Below are positions 25,715 to 37,116 of a stretch of 64,000 nucleotides of DNA, piece by piece. A program made the position numbers and the translations under genes. The notes under the pieces were generated by a model. That model ran no database searches, was not told the DNA's origin, and was given only the letters and a program-made list of their open reading frames with translations. Position 1 is the first letter of the stretch; every line of letters begins with the position of its first letter. Source of the stretch: Acidobacteriota bacterium (GTDB lineage: Bacteria; Acidobacteriota; Vicinamibacteria; Vicinamibacterales; SCN-69-37); NCBI GenBank assembly GCA_020853395.1, contig JADYYY010000004.1, positions 62,001 to 126,000 on the forward strand, given 5' to 3'.

Positions 25715-25798
25715 CGTCGCGCTATCGCGCGATGGGATCGCTCGTCGCGCTATCGCGCGACGAGATCACCCGTCGCGCTATCGCGCGACGAGGACGGG
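25715..25798. repeat. 28-bp tandem repeat with hairpin core, three copies
   Basis: Copies start at 25715, 25743 and 25771, exactly 28 bp apart. Each has GTCGCGC-TATC-GCGCGA(C/T), a 7-bp stem (6 bp in the first copy) with a 4-nt loop. The third copy encodes the last codons and stop of the universal stress protein gene. Three hairpins in a row between convergent genes could end transcription from both sides. Confidence 0.85.
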
Positions 25799-26662
25799 AA
25801 CGGGGCACCGATTGAGGGCTCCCTCCGCTACGCTGCCGAGCAGCAGGTAGCGCGCGCCGCTCGTGCCCCGCGCGCCGACCACCAGCAGTTGCGCCCGCGT
25901 GCTGGCCACGGTGCGGAGCAGATCCCGCAGCGGCTCGCCGCTCGTGAGCACGGTGCTCGTCTGCCATCCGGCCCGCTCGAGCGCTGCGGCGGCCTGTTCG
26001 AGCGCCCGCAGTGCTGCCTTGCCTCGGCGGGTGTTCGTGCGTTTCACTTCGCGCACCACGATGCGGGCACCGGGCACGAACGTCCGCGACGGCACGGGCA
26101 TCAACTCGACGGCGTGCGCGAGCACGACGCGCCCGTGCGGGGGCGGCGTCAGCCTCCCCACGAACGCCAGCGCGCGCTTCGCCATGGCGGATCCATCGAA
26201 CGCCACGACGATTCTCCGCACGCGCGTCGAACGACGGACGACGAGCACCGGACACGTGGCGCCTCGGACGACCCCGCGAGAGACGCTGCCCATGAGCAAC
26301 CGCTGCAGCGCGCCGTGGCCACGCCAGCCGAGCACGATCGCATCGGCCGCGAATCGTTTGGCCTCGTCGAGGATGCCCTCGACGGGCAGCGTGTCGACGA
26401 CAGCCGCCTCGACGTCGGGCCAGCGGCGAGCGAGCGTCCGCCGGGCGTTCTCGGCCGCGATCTCGGCGCTCCGATCGAGCGCGGCGAGCAGCATCGATGA
26501 CGTGTACGCCGCGCCGGTTCGCCGCGCCGCCACCACGCGCACGTGCGTTCGTGCCGGCCACGGGAAGTTCGCGGCGGTCGCGAGGACGCCGCGCGCACGA
26601 TCGGACCCATCAGTGGCGACGAGGAGCTTGAATGCCTTGGATCCAGCCATGTGGTGTGTCAT
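25778..26662 (-). CDS. tandem universal stress protein (two UspA domains)
   Basis: A 294-residue protein (or 290 from the Met at 26650) with two UspA domains. Domain 1 starts KLLVATDGSDRA and ends GWRGHGALQRLLMGSVSRGVVRGATCPVLVVR; domain 2 starts RIVVAFDGSAMAKRAL and ends GARGTSGARYLLLGSVAEGALNRCPVPVLVAR. Both keep the G-x2-G-x9-G-S ATP-binding pattern. Such proteins aid survival under oxygen limitation and energy stress. It lies 31 bp downstream of the Crp/Fnr gene on the same strand and probably shares its transcript, linking it to the respiratory regulon. Its last codons are inside a 28-bp tandem repeat. Confidence 0.92.
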   Translation of the reverse strand: MTHHMAGSKAFKLLVATDGSDRARGVLATAANFPWPARTHVRVVAARRTGAAYTSSMLLAALDRSAEIAAENARRTLARRWPDVEAAVVDTLPVEGILDEAKRFAADAIVLGWRGHGALQRLLMGSVSRGVVRGATCPVLVVRRSTRVRRIVVAFDGSAMAKRALAFVGRLTPPPHGRVVLAHAVELMPVPSRTFVPGARIVVREVKRTNTRRGKAALRALEQAAAALERAGWQTSTVLTSGEPLRDLLRTVASTRAQLLVVGARGTSGARYLLLGSVAEGALNRCPVPVLVAR

Positions 26663-26693
26663 CCACGGCGGCGCGCCGTGCCGCCGCCAGCGC

Positions 26694-27383
26694 CTAGCCG
26701 GCCGCCAGGCTCTCGAGCGACGCGCGGTCCACGAGCACGAACCCGTCCTTCTCCGTGCGCAGCAGGTCTTCCTTGCCCCAGCGGCTCATGATGCGGATGC
26801 ACGTCTCGACGGTCGTCCCCGTGAGGTCCGCCAGCTCCTGCCGCGACAGCGGCAGCGGGATGAAGAGCGCGCCGTCCTGCTGGCGGCCGAGCTGATCGGC
26901 GAGCTTCAGGAATAGCCGTGCGAACCGAGACTCAGCCCGGCCGCCGGTGAGGTCGGTGAGCCTTGTCGTCAACTCGACGAGCCGCATCGAGAGGCTGCCC
27001 AGCAGGCCGCGCACGAGCGACGGGTGATCCTCGAGCAGCCGGAAGAAGTCCTGGCGTGGTATCAGCAGGCAACTGGTCGATTCGATGGCCTGCGCGGAGG
27101 CCGGGTACGGCCGGGACTCGTACGCGGCGACGGCGCCGAGCGGCCCTCCGGGTCCGAACATCTCGAGGATCACGTCGCTGCCCGACATGCTGTGCTTGAA
27201 CACCTTCACCCGTCCCGTGATGACGATGAAGAAGTAGTCGGAGGCGTCCCCCTCCTCGAAGACGGCGTCGCCGCGCTCGTAGCTGCGGACGAACGACACC
27301 GCGGCGACGCGGGCCCGATCCTCGGCCGACACCCGGCGGAAGAGCGGAATCTGGGCGAGAACGGACGGCTCTGGGCGCAGCAC
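26694..27383 (-). CDS. Crp/Fnr-family transcriptional regulator
   Basis: A 229-residue regulator: cyclic-nucleotide-type sensor domain (about 10-120), dimer helix (122-145) and winged HTH (150-215). Only Cys105 and Cys195 are present, so the N-terminal Fe-S cluster of FNR is absent; sensing by heme/NO as in DNR-type proteins is possible, but not shown. The recognition helix TTVETCIRIM keeps the FNR-like Glu193 and Arg197 that read the TGA core, with Ile196 in place of the FNR Ser that selects TTGA. This fits the A-TGA-C half-sites found nearby. GTG start; TATGAT at 27392-27397 lies 8 nt upstream. It is flanked by genes for the universal stress protein and RIC, next to the nar operon. Confidence 0.92.
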   Translation of the reverse strand: MLRPEPSVLAQIPLFRRVSAEDRARVAAVSFVRSYERGDAVFEEGDASDYFFIVITGRVKVFKHSMSGSDVILEMFGPGGPLGAVAAYESRPYPASAQAIESTSCLLIPRQDFFRLLEDHPSLVRGLLGSLSMRLVELTTRLTDLTGGRAESRFARLFLKLADQLGRQQDGALFIPLPLSRQELADLTGTTVETCIRIMSRWGKEDLLRTEKDGFVLVDRASLESLAAG

Positions 27384-27391
27384 GCCCGCCG

Positions 27392-27397
27392 ATCATA
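27392..27397 (-). promoter_or_regulatory. -10 of Crp/Fnr gene
   Basis: TATGAT on the minus strand, 8 nt before the GTG at 27383. No Shine-Dalgarno fits in between, so the message is probably leaderless or nearly so. The -35 region is GC-rich with no clear match. Confidence 0.5.
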
Positions 27398-27425
27398 GTG
27401 CGAATGGCGGCCGCCCGGCGAACCG

Positions 27426-28157
27426 TCAGTTCGCCAAACCTTCGAGCGCGATCGCACCAGGGAACAGCACGTCGTTCTCGAGCCGGACGTGCTGGACGAG
27501 ATCCTGCTCGAAGCGGGCGAGCTCCTCGTAGCAGCGGCTGTGCGTCGGGCTCGCCCCCGCCGGCACGGCGTACCCGTGCGTGAGCGCGCTCAGCTTCGTC
27601 ATGAGCGATTCCGCCTCGAAGTGGTCCGCCTCCATGACGCGAATCGGGTTGAGCAGCGTGCCGAAGGGGCCGGCCGACGGCCGGGTGCCCGCCCGGGCTG
27701 CGGCCGCCATCTCGTGGATGAACGGAAAGAGGATGTGCTCTTCCTTCACCATGTGCGGTCCGAGTGCGTCGCTGAGACTGCGGAAGATCTCGCGGACGTC
27801 GGCGAACTCGGGGTGCGCGTCGATCTCCTGTTCGACGAGGCTGTCGAGCCAGCCGCGGATGCGCGGCGTGCTCTCGCGGACGTACTGGTGATGACGCTCG
27901 ACGATGTGCCGGATCAGCTCGTCGAGCCCCTCGCCGGCGCGTCCCGTGGCACGCAGGCCGGCCGACTGGAGCGCCTGCACCACGGTATCGACGCCGACAC
28001 CCCTGGCAGCGGCGGCCTCCTGCAGCGTCTGGTGCCCTGACCGCTCGTAGTCGAAGCCCAACTGTTCGAAGACGGTCGCCGCGCGGAAATCGCGGGCGAC
28101 GAGCTCTCCGAGCGTCCGGCGTGCGAGCTCCGTCTGGTCCGAGGAGCTCGTGTTCAC
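27426..28157 (-). CDS. RIC-type hemerythrin protein (iron-sulfur cluster repair, di-iron)
   Basis: A 243-residue protein of the Ric/YtfE/ScdA family. Residues 10-65 are the ScdA-N/DUF542 domain (LGELVARDFRAATVFEQLGFDYERSGHQTLQEAA; the usual Cys-rich motif is reduced). Residues 80-235 are a hemerythrin bundle with RHHQYVRE, PHMVKEEHILFPFIHEM, EADHFEAE and HVRLENDVLFP, which supply the His/Glu di-iron ligands. It repairs Fe-S clusters damaged by NO or oxidants. GTG at 28157 is taken as the start because it precedes the first conserved helix; the longer open frame upstream lacks family signal. The palindrome at 28232-28247 with -10 TACCCT lies in its promoter. Confidence 0.88.
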   Translation of the reverse strand: MNTSSSDQTELARRTLGELVARDFRAATVFEQLGFDYERSGHQTLQEAAAARGVGVDTVVQALQSAGLRATGRAGEGLDELIRHIVERHHQYVRESTPRIRGWLDSLVEQEIDAHPEFADVREIFRSLSDALGPHMVKEEHILFPFIHEMAAAARAGTRPSAGPFGTLLNPIRVMEADHFEAESLMTKLSALTHGYAVPAGASPTHSRCYEELARFEQDLVQHVRLENDVLFPGAIALEGLAN

Positions 28158-28204
28158 GGCAGTCCCGGCCAGCCGTCGCCGATGTGCATGACGGGCATGG
28201 GCGA

Positions 28205-28247
28205 AGGGTACGGGCGAGCCGGCACGGGCGTTATGACGGCCGTCATA
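28205..28247 (-). promoter_or_regulatory. Crp/Fnr-type palindrome TATGACG-GC-CGTCATA (site 3) and -10 of RIC gene
   Basis: A perfect 16-bp palindrome at 28232-28247, centre 28239.5. On the minus strand TACCCT (28205-28210) begins 29.5 bp from the centre, putting the site at -41.5 relative to a predicted start near 28198. This serves the RIC gene, whose GTG lies 41 nt further on. Confidence 0.65.
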
Positions 28248-28321
28248 TTCGTCGAGGAATCCTCCGGCGTCGCCGAGGAATCTTCCGGCCGGCCGCAAAC
28301 GCACGGGCGATTCGCGATTCA

Positions 28322-28364
28322 TATGACAGGCGTCATATCGCGGCGCGCCAGGGAATCCTACAGT
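28322..28364 (+). promoter_or_regulatory. Crp/Fnr-type palindrome TATGAC-N4-GTCATA (site 4) and -10 of nar operon
   Basis: TATGAC-aggc-GTCATA at 28322-28337 (arms extend one base each side), centre 28329.5. TACAGT at 28359-28364 begins 29.5 bp from the centre on the plus strand; the predicted start is near 28371, so the site is at -41.5, the class II Fnr/Crp position. No -35 hexamer is needed in that arrangement. It would drive narC and the genes behind it. Confidence 0.7.
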
Positions 28365-28428
28365 GCTGGCGATTCGCGACACGCGGCACGCGAGCGCGGT
28401 GATCGCAGCCCTTCGGAAGGAGCGACGA

Positions 28429-29285
28429 GTGACCGCACCTCACGTGACGATCCTCTGGCGGTGGCGGGCGTTGCTGGCTGCCGGACTGGCGCTCGGCGTG
28501 GCACACAGCGCCGCGGCGCAGATGCCTCCCGCCTCGACGTTCTTCCAGCAGAACTGCGCGGCCTGCCACACCATCGGCGGCGGCGCGCTCGTCGGACCGG
28601 ACTTGAAAGGTGCCACGGAGCGTCACGAGCGCGCGTGGCTCATCCGCTTCATCGAGAACCCGAAGGCGGTCGTCGACGCCGGCGATCCAGCGGCCAAGGC
28701 GATGGTCGACGCGGCCGGTGGCCTGGTGATGCCGCAGATTGCGGGCATGACGCCGCAGATGGCGGAGGCGCTGGTCGACATGATTGCCGGAGGCGCCAGC
28801 CAGGCGCCAGCCGGGCCGTCGGTCACCGATCGCGCCTTCACGGCCGCCGACGTCGAGCACGGCCGGCGCCTGTTCAACGGCACGGAACGCCTCCAGAACG
28901 GCGGACCGGCGTGCCTGGCCTGTCACAACGCCGGCGCGGGTGAGGGCATGGGCGGTGGCCGGCTCGGTCCGGATCTCACGACCGTCTACGACCGGCTGAA
29001 GGGGCGCAAGGCGCTCGGGATGTGGCTGTCGGCTCCGGCGACGACCACGATGCGGTCCCTCTTCGCCGCACGCGCGTTCACGCCGGAGGAAATCGAAGCG
29101 CTCCTGGCGTACTTCGAGGACGCCGCCACGCGGCCGGCGTCGCCGAGCGGGCCGTCGCTCGCGTTTCTCGCGGCAGGGAGCGTGGGCGCGATCGCCGGGC
29201 TCGTGCTGTTCGCATTTCACTGGCGCGGCCGGCTCCGCGCGGTCCGCCGCCGGCTCGTCGAGACGGCGACGTCGGGAGGCACACG

Positions 29286-29289
<4 letters not shown>
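28429..29289 (+). CDS. narC: membrane-anchored diheme cytochrome c, NarC-like
   Basis: A 286-residue protein with an N-terminal signal (residues 8-31), two class I heme domains with CAACH (Cys43-His47) and CLACH (Cys162-His166), and one C-terminal membrane helix (about 244-265). As the first gene of a nar operon it matches the position and build of the Thermus NarC cytochrome, which is needed for assembly of, and electron transfer within, the nitrate reductase complex; that equivalence is inferred from context and architecture. GTG at 28429 follows AAGGAG by 7 nt; an earlier ATG at 28363 lies upstream of the predicted transcription start. Its stop overlaps the narG start (ATGA), so translation is coupled. 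Confidence 0.82.
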
Positions 29290-32933
<3,644 letters not shown>

Positions 32934-32948
32934 TCCGCGAAGGAGTGG

Positions 32949-34442
32949 ATGATGGACGTCCGTTCTCAGATCGCCATGGTGTTCCACCTCGACAAGTGCA
33001 TCGGGTGCCACACCTGCAGCATCGCGTGCAAGAACATCTGGACCGATCGCAAGGGCACCGAGTACATGTGGTGGAACAACGTCGAGACGAAGCCCGGCAC
33101 GGGGTTCCCCACGCGGTGGGAGGACCAGGAGTCGTACCAGGGCGGCTGGCACGTGGTCGACGGCAAGCTGCAGCTCCGCTCCACCGACAAGGCCCGCACG
33201 GTCACGAACATCTTCCATCATCCGCACATGCCGACGATGGACGACTACTACGAGCCGTGGACGTACGACTACCAGCACCTGTTCAACGCGCCCGAGGGTG
33301 ACGATCAGCCCACGGCCATCCCCGTGTCGATGGTCACGGGCCAGCCGATCGACATCAAAGCCGGCCCGAACTGGGACGACGACCTCGGCGGATCGAACGT
33401 GTACGCCGAGCACGATCGGAACCTCGACGGGCTCTCGCCCGACCAGCGGCAACAACTGTTCGCGATCGAGCGGCTGGTCTTCTTCTACTTTCCGCGCATC
33501 TGCAATCACTGCCTGAACCCGTCGTGCGTGGCCTCGTGCCCGTCGGGCGCCCTGTACAAGCGCGGCGAGGACGGCATCGTGCTGCTCGACCAGACGCGGT
33601 GCCGTGGCTGGCGGTCGTGCATCTCCGCCTGCCCGTACAAGAAGACGTTCTACAACTGGCAGACCGGCAAGTCCGAGAAGTGCATCCTCTGCTTCCCCAG
33701 GCTCGAGACCGGCCAGGCGCCCGCCTGCTTCCACTCCTGCGTCGGCCGGATCCGGTACCTCGGCGTGCTGCTCTACGACGCCTCGCGCATCGAGGCCATC
33801 GCGTCCATGAAGGAGGAGGATCTGGTCGAAGGGCACCGGTCGATGATCCTCGACCCGTTCGACCCGGCGGTCATCGCGGCCGCGCGCGCGAACGGCATCC
33901 AGGACGACGTCATCGAGTCCGCCCAGCGGTCGCCCGTCTACAAGTTCGTGAAGGTCTGGCGCGTGGCCCTGCCTCCGCACATCGAGTACCGCACGCTGCC
34001 GATGCTGTTCTACGTTCCGCCGATGTCACCCGTGATGGCCCAGCGCACGAACGGGGTCGTCGAGCACGTGCCGGGCGACTTCTTCCACGACATCGACTCC
34101 GCACGCGTGCCGATGAAGTTCCTCGCCAACCTGTTCGGAGCGGGGCACGACGGCCAGGTCCGCTACGCCCTGCGCAAGCAGAAGGCCGTGCGCTGGTACC
34201 GGCGCGCGGTCACGGTCGGCGACATCACCATGGAGACGGCCGAACGCATGCTGCGGGAAGCCGACTGCACGCCCGACGAGGCCGAAGCCATCTACCGGCT
34301 GACGTCGCTCTGCACGTTCGACGACCGCTTCGTCATCCCGCCGATGCACCGCGAGCAGGCGATCGAGATGCTCAAGGATCCGCACGAGCACAAACAGGCG
34401 GCAGGCTTCGGCTTCCTTTCCGGCCCGCGGAGGGGACTATGA
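32949..34442 (+). CDS. narH: respiratory nitrate reductase iron-sulfur subunit (NarH)
   Basis: A 497-residue four-cluster ferredoxin-type protein. Cluster motifs: CIGCHTCSIACK (residues 17-28), CNHCLNPSCVASCPSGA, CRGWRSCISACPYKK, in which Trp replaces one Cys so that the site holds a [3Fe-4S] cluster as in known NarH, and CILCFPR...CFHSC. It wires NarI heme to NarG at the cytoplasmic membrane face. Two Met codons open the frame (32949 and 32952); GAAGGAG just upstream fits either. The stop overlaps the narJ start (ATGA 34439-34442). Confidence 0.96.
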   Translation: MMDVRSQIAMVFHLDKCIGCHTCSIACKNIWTDRKGTEYMWWNNVETKPGTGFPTRWEDQESYQGGWHVVDGKLQLRSTDKARTVTNIFHHPHMPTMDDYYEPWTYDYQHLFNAPEGDDQPTAIPVSMVTGQPIDIKAGPNWDDDLGGSNVYAEHDRNLDGLSPDQRQQLFAIERLVFFYFPRICNHCLNPSCVASCPSGALYKRGEDGIVLLDQTRCRGWRSCISACPYKKTFYNWQTGKSEKCILCFPRLETGQAPACFHSCVGRIRYLGVLLYDASRIEAIASMKEEDLVEGHRSMILDPFDPAVIAAARANGIQDDVIESAQRSPVYKFVKVWRVALPPHIEYRTLPMLFYVPPMSPVMAQRTNGVVEHVPGDFFHDIDSARVPMKFLANLFGAGHDGQVRYALRKQKAVRWYRRAVTVGDITMETAERMLREADCTPDEAEAIYRLTSLCTFDDRFVIPPMHREQAIEMLKDPHEHKQAAGFGFLSGPRRGL

Positions 34443-34981
34443 GCGGCGTGCGCGCGGGCGCGATCGTGCTGGCCGGACGGCTCCTCCATTACCCCGGCGA
34501 CGACTACCTCGACGACGTGCGGGCGTTCGCCGAGCTGGCACGGCAGCTCGGCGTCGAGACGATGTCGGAGCTGAAGGCGTTCGTCGCGGCGCTGGACGGA
34601 CGGTCGGTCGGCGAACTGCAGGAGCTGTTCACGCAGACGTTCGACCTCACGCCGAGCTGCGCGCTCGAGGTCGGCTGGCATCTCTTCGGCGAAGAGTACG
34701 AACGGGGAGCGTTCCTCGTCGACATGCGCGACGAGCTCCGCACCCATGCGATTCCCGAGGGCACCGAGCTGCCGGATCATCTCGGGTCGCTGCTCGCGCT
34801 GGTCATCCGGGTTGAACCGGGACGGGCGGCGACGCTCGTGTCCAAGGCGCTGCTCCCGGCGATCGACAAGATGCTCACGGGCCTCCGCGAAGCTGGCAGC
34901 CCGTTCGTCGCCGCCATGGACGCGATCCGGCAGGTCCTCACGGCCTACGCGCCGGGCTCACCGGAGGTCAGCCATGCTTGA
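34439..34981 (+). CDS. narJ: nitrate reductase assembly chaperone (NarJ)
   Basis: A 180-residue member of the TorD/NarJ chaperone family: helical, with LLHYPGDDYLDDVRAF at the N-terminus and the central YxxxFDLTPxxxLxxxxHLFG-like segment (FTQTFDLTPSCALEVGWHLFGE) typical of NarJ. It binds apo-NarG in the cytoplasm and permits Mo-cofactor insertion and membrane attachment. GGAGGGG? is not needed here: the ATG overlaps the narH stop and is reached by coupling, with AGGGG just upstream. The 3' end overlaps narI by 8 bp. Confidence 0.93.
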   Translation: MSGVRAGAIVLAGRLLHYPGDDYLDDVRAFAELARQLGVETMSELKAFVAALDGRSVGELQELFTQTFDLTPSCALEVGWHLFGEEYERGAFLVDMRDELRTHAIPEGTELPDHLGSLLALVIRVEPGRAATLVSKALLPAIDKMLTGLREAGSPFVAAMDAIRQVLTAYAPGSPEVSHA

Positions 34982-35675
34982 TGCGATCTATCTCGACGGC
35001 GTGCTCTTCGGCGTCCTGCCGTACGTCGCGCTCTTCACGTTCACGCTGGCGTCAATCCAGCGGTATCGGGGCCAGCCCTTCACCTACTCCAGCTTGTCGT
35101 CCCAGTTTCTCGAGAACCGGCAGCACTTCTACGGCATGGTGCCGTTCCACTACGGCATCCTCGTCGTGCTGGCCGGTCATCTCGTCGCGTTTCTCACGCC
35201 GTCGGCCCTGCTGGCCTGGAACCGGCAGCCGCTCAGACTCTACGTCCTCGAGGTCACGAGCCTGGCGTTCGGCCTGCTGACGCTGGCCGGCCTGGTCATG
35301 ATCATCCGCCGGCGCCGGACGTCGCCGCCGGTGCGGGTCGTGACGTCGAAGGCCGACTGGGTCGTGCTCGCGCTGCTCGCGCTGCAGGTCCTGACCGGGG
35401 TCTACACGGCCGTGGTCCATCCCTGGGGCTCGTCGTGGTTCGCGTCGATCCTCACGCCCTACCTGTGGTCGCTGGTTCGGCTCACTCCGGATCTGACCGC
35501 CGTCGCCGTGTTCCCGCTCGCGATCAAGCTGCACGTCATCAACGCCTTCCTGCTGATCCTGTTCTTCCCGTTCACCCGGCTCGTGCACGCGCTGGTCGTG
35601 CCCAATCCGTACCTCTGGCGCAAACCGCAGGTGGTTCGCTGGTACCGCCGCGCCGCCGGGCCGACTGCTCACTGA
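34974..35675 (+). CDS. narI: nitrate reductase cytochrome b subunit (NarI)
   Basis: A 233-residue five-helix membrane protein. Helices lie at about residues 8-28, 58-80, 92-113, 128-150 and 182-204. The heme b His ligands are in MVPFHYGILVVLAGHLVAF and IKLHVINAFLLILFFPFTRLVH, two His in each, as in NarI. It oxidises quinol on the periplasmic side and passes electrons to NarH. The ATG at 34974 overlaps the end of narJ and follows GGAGG. narK1 begins 12 bp downstream. Confidence 0.94.
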   Translation: MLDAIYLDGVLFGVLPYVALFTFTLASIQRYRGQPFTYSSLSSQFLENRQHFYGMVPFHYGILVVLAGHLVAFLTPSALLAWNRQPLRLYVLEVTSLAFGLLTLAGLVMIIRRRRTSPPVRVVTSKADWVVLALLALQVLTGVYTAVVHPWGSSWFASILTPYLWSLVRLTPDLTAVAVFPLAIKLHVINAFLLILFFPFTRLVHALVVPNPYLWRKPQVVRWYRRAAGPTAH

Positions 35676-35687
35676 CGGAGCCTCCCC

Positions 35688-37031
35688 ATGGCCAACTCCA
35701 CGACGCGCGCGCTCGATGCTCCGGTGATCTGGAATCCTGAAGACGCGCGTCAATGGGAGGCTGGCGGCGCGCGCCTCGCGCGCCGAACGCTGTGGATCAC
35801 CACGGGCGCGCTCACGCTGTCGTTCAGCACCTGGTTCATGTGGAGCGCGCTCGTCGTCAGGCTGCCGGAGCTGGGGTTCCCGCTCACGGTCGGCCAGCGG
35901 TTCTGGCTGGCGGCGCTGCCGGGGCTGATGGGCGCCACGCTCCGAATCCCGTACTCGTTCGTCGTCCAGATGTTCGGTTCGCGGGCGGTCATCACGCTGG
36001 CGACGGCGTCACTCCTGATTCCGTCGATTGGCGTGGGGCTCGCGGTGCAGAACCCGAACACGCCGTTCTGGACGCTGGCGCTGCTGGCGGTGTCCGCGGG
36101 ATTCGGAGGCGGCAACTTCTCGGCGTTCATGTCGAGCACGAGCCTGTTCTTCCCGCGCTCGCGCCAGGGCACGGCGCTCGGCGTGCAGGCGGGCATCGGC
36201 AACTTCGGCGTCAGCCTCGTGCAGTTCCTCACGCCGCTCGTCATGACGGTGCCGATGTTCGGGCACCTCGGCGGCGATTCGCTGACCTGGACAAAGGGCA
36301 CGCAGACCGCGCAGCTCTGGATTCAGAACGCGGCGTTCATCTGGGTCCTGCCGGTCGTGTTCTTCACGGTGGCGGCGGCGATCGGCCTGCGATCCATTCC
36401 CGTGAAAGCGTCGTTCTCCCAGCAGGCCGTGATCTTCCGGCGCAAGCACAACTGGATCATGACGTCGCTGTACATCATGACCTTCGGCACGTTCTCGGGC
36501 ATGTCGGCGGTGTTCGCGCTGCTCATCCGGGAGGTCTTCGGCAAGCTCGAGGGCGCGCCCGATCCGCTGCAGTACGCGTTTCTCGGCGCTTTGATCGGAT
36601 CGGCGACCCGGCCGCCCGGCGGCTGGATCTCGGACAAGATCGGCGGTGCGCGCGTCACCATGGCGTGCGGCGTGCTTTTGCTGATCGGCTCGATCGGCGT
36701 CACCTGGTTCACGGCGCCGACGACGGTCGACACGTTCGGTCCTTTTCTTGCACTGATCCTGGTGATCTTCTTCGCCGCTGGCGTCGGCAACGGGTCGACG
36801 TTCCGGATGATTCCGGTGATCTTCCCGCGACACGAAGCGGGTCCCGTGCTCGGGTGGACGGCCGCCATCGCGGCGTACGGATCGTTCGTGCTGCCGATGC
36901 TGTTCAACTGGTCGCTCGGCAGGTTCGGATCGGTCAACCAGGCGTTCTACGTGCTCGCGGCGTTCTACGCCTGCAACCTGGTGCTCTGCTGGTGGTTCTA
37001 CGCGCGGCGCGGCGCTGAAGTGTCCTGCTGA
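35688..37031 (+). CDS. nitrate/nitrite transporter NarK type 1 (MFS, NNP family)
   Basis: A 447-residue twelve-helix carrier. The nitrate signature is visible as GFGGGNFSAFMSSTSLFFP and RQGTALGVQAGIGNFGVS in helices 4-5, and again in the second half (VGNGSTFRMIPVIFP). Type 1 NarK proteins are thought to bring nitrate in with protons; type 2 exchange nitrate for nitrite. GGAG lies 7 nt before the ATG. It is co-transcribed behind narI. Paralogous to the carrier at 38636-40012 but distinct in its helix-5 motif. Confidence 0.92.
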   Translation: MANSTTRALDAPVIWNPEDARQWEAGGARLARRTLWITTGALTLSFSTWFMWSALVVRLPELGFPLTVGQRFWLAALPGLMGATLRIPYSFVVQMFGSRAVITLATASLLIPSIGVGLAVQNPNTPFWTLALLAVSAGFGGGNFSAFMSSTSLFFPRSRQGTALGVQAGIGNFGVSLVQFLTPLVMTVPMFGHLGGDSLTWTKGTQTAQLWIQNAAFIWVLPVVFFTVAAAIGLRSIPVKASFSQQAVIFRRKHNWIMTSLYIMTFGTFSGMSAVFALLIREVFGKLEGAPDPLQYAFLGALIGSATRPPGGWISDKIGGARVTMACGVLLLIGSIGVTWFTAPTTVDTFGPFLALILVIFFAAGVGNGSTFRMIPVIFPRHEAGPVLGWTAAIAAYGSFVLPMLFNWSLGRFGSVNQAFYVLAAFYACNLVLCWWFYARRGAEVSC

Positions 37032-37116
37032 ACGCTGCGCCCGCACGCGTGCCGCGGGAGGCGGGCCGGCGAGCGCCGGCCTGCGCGGCGCGCTCCGCGT
37101 CCCTCTCGGAGGTTTC

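Noticed and set aside
25715-25798. CRISPR array
   Set aside because: Three adjacent 28-bp units with no unique spacers and no cas genes; it is a tandem repeat.
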